Shown piece by piece: positions 1-3,669 of a stretch of 5,887 nucleotides of DNA; the first letter of the stretch is position 1; each line of letters opens with the position of its first letter. The notes beneath the pieces are model-generated. The model did no database searches and had not been told where the DNA came from. It worked only from the letters and a program-made list of their open reading frames with translations. This DNA comes from Caulobacter sp. B11 (GTDB lineage Bacteria > Pseudomonadota > Alphaproteobacteria > Caulobacterales > Caulobacteraceae). Position numbers and translations under genes: made by a program. The stretch lies in NCBI RefSeq assembly GCF_002737765.1, contig NZ_PEGG01000304.1:1-5887 (forward strand). The letters are read 5' to 3'.

Positions 1-32
<32 letters not shown>

Positions 33-140
33 CCCTTAAAATCAAGATGCTGAAAAGATAGGCCTTTTTGGCCACACATCCTTTCGGCGCAAACTCGCGT
101 CCCTACTTTTCACCGCGATGAGCGCGATGACGCAGGACGA

Positions 141-434
141 TTGAGGACGAGCGCCTGTCGTCCGCCCAGGCAGGACTGGTCTCACTCCATCTGCCTTGGA
201 CGCCTCACCAAGACGGCGACGGCTTGGTCTCGTGCAGAGGTCTCGGCGCGCGAGCGCGGCGCCGATCGGGTCATCACCGACTTTGTGAATTCGCCTGAAA
301 GTCTGGCGTTGGCGGCGCACTTCCCGGAGATCGCCAAGGCGCGTGTCCGCCGACCGGTCCTCGATCTGGCGCGCGCCATGGTCGACGAGGCCGAGCAATC
401 GGCGCCGTGCAGGCTGACGGCAGATCAGGCCTGA
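141..434 (+). CDS. Possible small hypothetical protein (weak)
   Basis: This 97-codon open frame is not a family I recognise. The middle and C-terminal part (about residues 25-88) has codons mostly ending in G or C and includes a helical-looking stretch, SPESLALAAHFPEIAKARV, so it may be genuine coding sequence. The start is doubtful: TTG at 141 is the only near-canonical start, the frame stays open back to base 54, and no convincing ribosome binding site is visible. An alternative beginning is the ATG at 118, which reads MSAMTQDD and hits TGA at 142. One extra base there and another near 240 would join it to the better-looking part. That is speculation, although similar indels occur elsewhere in the window. 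The 3' end overlaps the convergent LOV-like gene by 10 bases. It could equally be a chance open frame. Confidence 0.3.
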   Translation: MRTSACRPPRQDWSHSICLGRLTKTATAWSRAEVSARERGADRVITDFVNSPESLALAAHFPEIAKARVRRPVLDLARAMVDEAEQSAPCRLTADQA

Positions 435-835
435 TCAGCGTTCGGACGCCGGCCTGGTCCACGCCGGACTTCGCGCTCCAGCGCAACGGCGTTGATCAGC
501 ACGCCGTCCCTATCGAGGATCGGAAAGACCTCGACTTCGCAACGATAAGGCTCGCCCGACTTGCGATAGTTGATCAAGGCGACCTTCATCCGCTTCCCTT
601 GGCGCAGCGCGCGCCCCAGTGTCCGGCGCGTGGCGAGGCTGGTCTTCTCGCCTTGAAGCAGACGGGGCGTCCGCCCCACCAGCTCCGCGCGCGAATACCC
701 CGTCATCCGCTCGAAAGCGCCATTGACGTACAGAATGGTCGGACCTGGGTGGGAAAGCTCGCCATCCGTGACAACCACCGCCGTCTCCGAGTCTGTCGTC
801 AGGACGGCGATTAAGTCTTCCAGGCCCATACTCAC
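425..835 (-). CDS. Short single-domain PAS/LOV-like sensor protein lacking the LOV cysteine
   Basis: The 136-residue protein consists almost entirely of one PAS domain (about residues 10-125) with no kinase, GGDEF or DNA-binding output domain. It resembles the LOV subclass: YVNGAFERMTGYSRAEL (36-52), GRTPRLLQGEKT (54-65), VALINYRKSGEPY (85-97) and a final strand VALEREV (117-123). In photoactive LOV domains the second block is GxNCRFLQ and its Cys forms the flavin adduct. Here Asn-Cys is replaced by Thr-Pro, and the Gln of the last strand aligns with Glu120, so normal LOV photochemistry is not expected. A flavin, another ligand or pure protein binding remain possible. GTG at 833-835 (with a purine-rich GAGTGGGA stretch just upstream) or ATG at 827-829 could be the start, differing by two residues. 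Transcription diverges from the PAS chemoreceptor across 228 bases, so shared regulation is possible. The protein is presumably cytoplasmic, as no signal peptide or membrane segment is visible. Confidence 0.85.
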   Translation of the reverse strand: MSMGLEDLIAVLTTDSETAVVVTDGELSHPGPTILYVNGAFERMTGYSRAELVGRTPRLLQGEKTSLATRRTLGRALRQGKRMKVALINYRKSGEPYRCEVEVFPILDRDGVLINAVALEREVRRGPGRRPNADQA

Positions 836-1063
836 GCCATCCCACTCGCCACATTACCAAAGCGCGACCGTGACATAGACGGGATCGGACAGATTGTAAT
901 TCTCTATTTGCCCACCGTGTCCAATGGCCGCGCACCCTCGATGGATACTCAATTTGGGGAAGCCTCAGGCGTGTTAGACTATGGTGCGAATTCAGAATTA
1001 GCGCCTCGTTAGGATTTTGCGGCAAGTTTCACGCAACGTTGTTATCAGAGCGAAAAGCCTCCC

Positions 1064-2573
1064 ATGCTGTTCTCCAAGCCGGCCAAGATCAAACACGCCG
1101 CCGCCGTCGCCGAGGTTCGCGAATTGAAGGCCCAGGTGGCGGCCATGGATCGGTCCCAGGCGGTGATCGAGTTCAAGCTCGACGGAACCATCCTGCGGGC
1201 CAATGCAAACTTCCTGAACGCCCTGGGCTATCGGGCGGAAGACGTCGTGGGCGAGCATCACAGGATGTTCGTCCCGCCGATCGAGGCGGCGAGCGCCGAG
1301 TACCGCGCCTTCTGGGATGAACTCAACAGCGGTCAGTTCATCGCGCGCAAGTTCCTGCGTATCGCCAAGGGCGGCGCCGAGTGCTGGATCCAAGCGTCCT
1401 ACAATCCCGTGCTCGACGAGAACGGCAAGCCCTACAAGGTCATCAAGTTCGCCACCGACGTCACGGCCATTGAGAACGAACGCATGCGGTCCGAGAGCGA
1501 GCGACAGCGCTCAGCCGAGGAGCAAGAGGAGGTCGTCGCCAACCTTGCCGAAAGCCTCAAGCGCATGGCCCAAGGTGACCTGACCGCGCGGATCACCGCG
1601 CAGTTCCTCGGTCGCTATGCGCAGATCAAGGACGACTTCAACGCCGCGATCGACAGCCTGCGCGAGGCGATGAGCGGCATTACCGGGACAACCGGCGGCT
1701 TGCGCGCCGGCGCCGACGAAATCTCGACCGCTTCCGATGACCTGTCGCGGCGCACCGAGCAGCAGGCCGCCAGCCTGGAGCAGACGGCGGCGGCCCTGGA
1801 CGAGATCACGGCTACGGTCAGGCGGAGCGCGGAGGGCGCCAAGCAAGCCTCGGTCGCGGCCTCGGGCGCGCGAAGCGACGCGGCCCGCTCGGGCGAAGTC
1901 ATGCGCGACGCCGTCGCGGCCATGGGCGAGATCGAACAGAGTTCGGGCCAGATCACCCAGATCATCGGCGTGATCGACGAAATCGCCTTCCAGACCAATC
2001 TGTTGGCCCTGAACGCCGGGGTCGAAGCCGCTCGCGCCGGAGAGGCCGGTCGGGGCTTTGCGGTGGTGGCTCAAGAGGTCAGGGCCTTGCCCAGCGTTTC
2101 GGCTGAAGCGGCGAAGGAGATCAAGACCCTGATCGCCAGCAGCACGGCCCAAGTGGAACGGGGGGTGAAGCTGGTTGGCGACACCGGTCAGGCGCTGACC
2201 GGCATCGTCGGCAAGATCGCCGAAATCGACGTCTTGATCTCCGAGATCGCCACCTCGTCTCAAGAGCAAGCCACCGGCCTCAATGAGGTCAATACCGCCG
2301 TCAACCAGATGGATCAGGTCACCCAGCAGAACGCCGCCATGGTCGAGGAAGCCACCGCCGCGGCCGCCAATCTCAAGACGGAAGCCGCCGAACTGGCCTC
2401 GCTGGTCTCGCGCTTTCCAGACCGGCGCGCCTACCGCGCGGTTGGAGCGCGCCCAGCCTGGCCGCCATGCCCCGGCGGCCAACCCCGTGGCGCGAGCCCA
2501 GGCCAAGATCGCCGCTTTCGCGCGTCCCGGCGGCGCGGCTCAGGCGGCGGCTCAGTCCTGGGAAGAGTTCTGA
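1064..2573 (+). CDS. Soluble PAS-HAMP methyl-accepting chemotaxis protein, frameshifted near its 3' end
   Basis: This is a chemoreceptor that would signal to CheA through CheW. Residues 1-30 are a short charged helix. A PAS domain spans about 30-136 ([18 protein letters not shown], then [19 protein letters not shown]). A HAMP-like segment lies at about 158-200 ([13 protein letters not shown]). The MCP signalling coiled coil spans about 205-451, with the hairpin tip around [20 protein letters not shown] (307-326). No transmembrane segment is present, so it is a cytoplasmic receptor. Glu/Gln-rich stretches such as [17 protein letters not shown] and [14 protein letters not shown] are likely methylation regions. 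After Phe451 the frame shifts: as written it runs on to a stop at 2603-2605 with arginine- and proline-rich sequence. One base removed near 2417 gives [13 protein letters not shown] through to SWEEF and TGA at 2571-2573, about 502 residues. The xWxxF tail is the CheR/CheB docking pentapeptide known in receptors. A second, compensated double indel lies at 2089-2099. ATG 1064 has only a weak upstream purine stretch. Confidence 0.93.
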
Positions 2574-2650
2574 CCTCGCGCGGGCTGCGCCAGCCTTCAA
2601 GGTAAGGCGCCTTTCGGCGCGGGTTCGATCGGACGGGCGCTTGGCCTGGC

Positions 2651-2657
2651 GGGAGGA
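2651..2657 (+). promoter_or_regulatory. Shine-Dalgarno sequence for the DUF3147 gene
   Basis: GGGAGGA lies 7 bases before ATG 2665, an almost ideal ribosome binding site. It favours ATG 2665 as the translation start over ATG 2676 or GTG 2729, which have no comparable site. The frame opened by ATG 2665 needs at least one indel to enter the conserved DUF3147 frame. Confidence 0.6.
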
Positions 2658-2664
2658 TGACCGC

Positions 2665-3028
2665 ATGGTGACCGGATGCTCTATCTCCCTGATCAAGGGC
2701 CCTGGTCTCCGGGGCGATCATCGCCGCGGTGTCCGAGATCGCCAAGCGCTACCCCGGCTTCGGAGCTCTGGTGGCTTCGCTGCCGCTCGTGTCTGTGCTG
2801 GGCATGATCTGGCTGTGGCGCGACACCCAGGACCCGGTCCGGATCGCCGCCCATGCCGGGGCGACATTCTGGTTCGTGCTGCCGTCCCTGCCGATGTTTC
2901 TGCTGATCCCGGCGCTGCTGCGCCACGGGACGCCGTTCTGGCTGGCCCTGGCCCTGGGCTGCGCCCTGACCATCGCGCTCTATCTGGCCATGACCTGGAT
3001 CGGGCCGCGCTTTGGGCTGCGGCTCTAA
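2665..3028 (+). CDS. DUF3147 family integral membrane protein, frameshifted in its first codons
   Basis: From GTG 2729 to TAA 3026-3028 the frame encodes SEIAKRYPGFGALVASLPLV, then VLGMIWLWRDTQDP, ATFWFVLPSLPMFLLIPALL and ALGCALTIALYLAMTWIGPR. This hydrophobic pattern with three to four membrane segments matches the DUF3147 family, small inner-membrane proteins of unknown function about 115-120 residues long. The GTG would clip the first helix. Upstream, in two other frames, lies the missing N-terminus. From ATG 2676, MLYL then LIK then ALVSGAIIAAVSE appears if an extra C near 2687-2689 and an extra G near 2697-2699 are removed. From ATG 2665, which has the good ribosome binding site, a single extra G at 2697-2699 suffices and gives MVTGCSISLIKALVSG. 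A further missing base near 2675 would give MVTGMLYLLIKALVSG. It lies 91 bases after the chemoreceptor stop and ends at a strong terminator, so cotranscription with the chemoreceptor is possible but not shown. Confidence 0.82.
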
Positions 3029-3057
3029 ACAGCCCCGCCCGCCCACCCACCGATCGC

Positions 3058-3089
3058 AAAAAAGGACGCCGGCGAACCGGCGTCCTTTT
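3058..3089. terminator. Bidirectional intrinsic terminator between convergent genes
   Basis: A perfect 9-bp stem GGACGCCGG (3064-3072) / CCGGCGTCC (3077-3085) encloses a CGAA loop. It is flanked by six A on the left (3058-3063) and four T on the right (3086-3089). It therefore provides a U-run on both strands. It lies 35 bases after the DUF3147 stop and 33 bases after the stop of the minus-strand receptor remnant, and can end transcription from both sides. Confidence 0.9.
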
Positions 3090-3122
3090 CCGTTTCAGGC
3101 CACCCGCGAGGCGGGCGCCGGA

Positions 3123-3434
3123 TTAGAACTTGTAGCTGGCGCCCAGGTAGAACTGGCGGCCGAAGTGGACATATTCTTCAGAGCTCTGACGATTGGAGTC
3201 GTCCCACTTGCTGTCGAACTCGTCGGTCAGGAAGGTGAACGGCTTTTGCAGGCTGATCTCGTAGCCCTTCAGCGTGCCGCCGGGGGTGTTGAGGGCCTGG
3301 GTCACGTAGAACACCGTCGACGGCGTGTTGCCGTTGGTCAGCAGGGTGTTGGGCAGGCCCGTGTCAGACCACAGCACCGTCGATTGCCGCGACTGGATAT
3401 AGGAGGTGGGGCCCGCGGCTGGACCCTGATGAGT
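3123..3434 (-). pseudogene. 3' remnant of a TonB-dependent receptor, 5'-truncated and internally deleted
   Basis: The open frame begins after a TGA at 3435-3437 and ends with TAA at 3123-3125. It reads GPTSYIQSRQSTVLWSDTG, LPNTLLTNGNTPSTVFYV, GGTLKGYEISLQKPFTFL, then TDEFDSKWDDSNRQSSEEY and HFGRQFYLGASYKF. The pieces align with the C-terminal beta-barrel of the large receptor to the right: TGLP with TGLP, GGTLKGYEISLQKPFTFL with GGKLQGVEFAVQGPFSFL, and LTDEF with LTDEY. The terminal aromatic Phe is typical of outer-membrane barrels. Between FTFL and TDEF about 119 residues present in the neighbour are missing, removed in frame. The signal peptide, plug and most of the barrel are also absent; upstream of about 3405-3437 receptor similarity stops. 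No good start precedes it (GTG 3377 is internal). It cannot form a barrel and is best read as a decayed duplicate or related receptor gene. Confidence 0.83.
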
Positions 3435-3512
3435 TCAGGCCCCTTCGCCCATGCCGACGCCTATGTGGCGTCGGCGGCCGGCCCAGGATTTGAACTTCTG
3501 GACCAGGCGCAT
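3435..3512 (-). CDS. Possible 25-residue leader peptide or gene start with strong ribosome binding site (weak)
   Basis: ATG at 3510-3512 is preceded on the minus strand by AGGGGAGC about 8 bases upstream. It opens a 25-codon frame (MRLVQKFKSWAGRR followed by a Gly/His-containing tail) ending at TGA 3435-3437. The frame is the same as that of the receptor remnant just downstream, separated from it by that single TGA. The peptide is basic and does not look like a signal peptide. It may be a leader peptide, the surviving 5' end of a deleted gene, or chance. I recognise no family. Confidence 0.2.
   Translation of the reverse strand: MRLVQKFKSWAGRRRHIGVGMGEGA
3453..3475. repeat. Perfect 9-bp inverted repeat (hairpin)
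   Basis: GCCGACGCC (3453-3461) and GGCGTCGGC (3467-3475) are exact reverse complements around a TATGT loop. There is no T-run on either side, so it is not a standard intrinsic terminator. On the minus strand it lies inside the short 25-codon frame and just upstream of the receptor remnant. It may be a leftover of a regulatory or terminator hairpin. Role unknown. Confidence 0.6.
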
Positions 3513-3545
3513 TGCTCTGCTCCCCTCTGCGCCATGAAGGCGCAG
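3506..3545 (-). repeat. Overlapping, mutually exclusive hairpin arms around a ribosome binding site
   Basis: On the minus strand CTGCGCC (3545-3539) pairs perfectly over 7 bp with GGCGCAG (3533-3527) around a TTCAT loop. The same GGCGCA (3533-3528) can instead pair with TGCGCC (3511-3506), which includes part of the ATG at 3512-3510, leaving AGGGGAGC in the loop. The two pairings cannot coexist. Such competing arms around a start site are seen in leader regulation, but 5-7 bp GC-rich repeats also occur by chance in DNA of this composition. Confidence 0.35.
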
Positions 3546-3615
3546 CGCCCGTCGAGGGAACCCTGCAGTTGTCTCAGCGACTCGCCTGACCGGGGGGCGA
3601 CGCCATCCTGAACAT

Positions 3616-3647
3616 GAAAAAGGCCGCCGGCTTGCGCCGGCGGCCTT
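3616..3647 (-). terminator. Intrinsic terminator of the large TonB-dependent receptor gene
   Basis: A perfect 12-bp stem AAGGCCGCCGGC (3620-3631) / GCCGGCGGCCTT (3636-3647) has a 4-base loop, reading GCAA on the minus strand, a GNRA tetraloop closed by C-G. On the minus strand the stem runs into a T5 tract, two of whose bases pair in the stem. It begins 22 bases after the receptor's TAG stop, so it separates this gene from the remnant downstream. Confidence 0.9.
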
Positions 3648-3669
3648 CGTCGTTCCAGCGTTGCTTCGA

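Noticed and set aside
42..398. A 118-codon minus-strand open frame beside the tRNA
   Set aside because: The translation is arginine-rich with no recognisable motif and overlaps the plus-strand candidate; neither is well supported and this one looks more like a shadow.
954..982. TTGGGG ... GACTAT as a promoter for the chemoreceptor
   Set aside because: Both boxes match the consensus poorly; no sigma-54 or ECF-type promoter was convincing either.
510..1025. A 171-codon minus-strand open frame overlapping the LOV-like gene
   Set aside because: It overlaps the clear PAS/LOV coding frame in a different phase, and its translation is arginine-rich with no motif.
1511..2506. A 331-codon open frame on the minus strand, antisense to the chemoreceptor
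   Set aside because: It is a composition shadow: Gly/Asp/Leu-rich low-complexity translation opposite a clear MCP domain.
2607..2620. GCGCC-TTTC-GGCGC hairpin after the chemoreceptor as a terminator
   Set aside because: Only a 5-bp stem and no T-run follows; such hairpins are common in GC-rich DNA.
3012..3611. A 199-codon plus-strand open frame across the terminator, receptor remnant and spacer
   Set aside because: It runs through a strong terminator and is antisense to receptor sequence; no motif or ribosome binding site.
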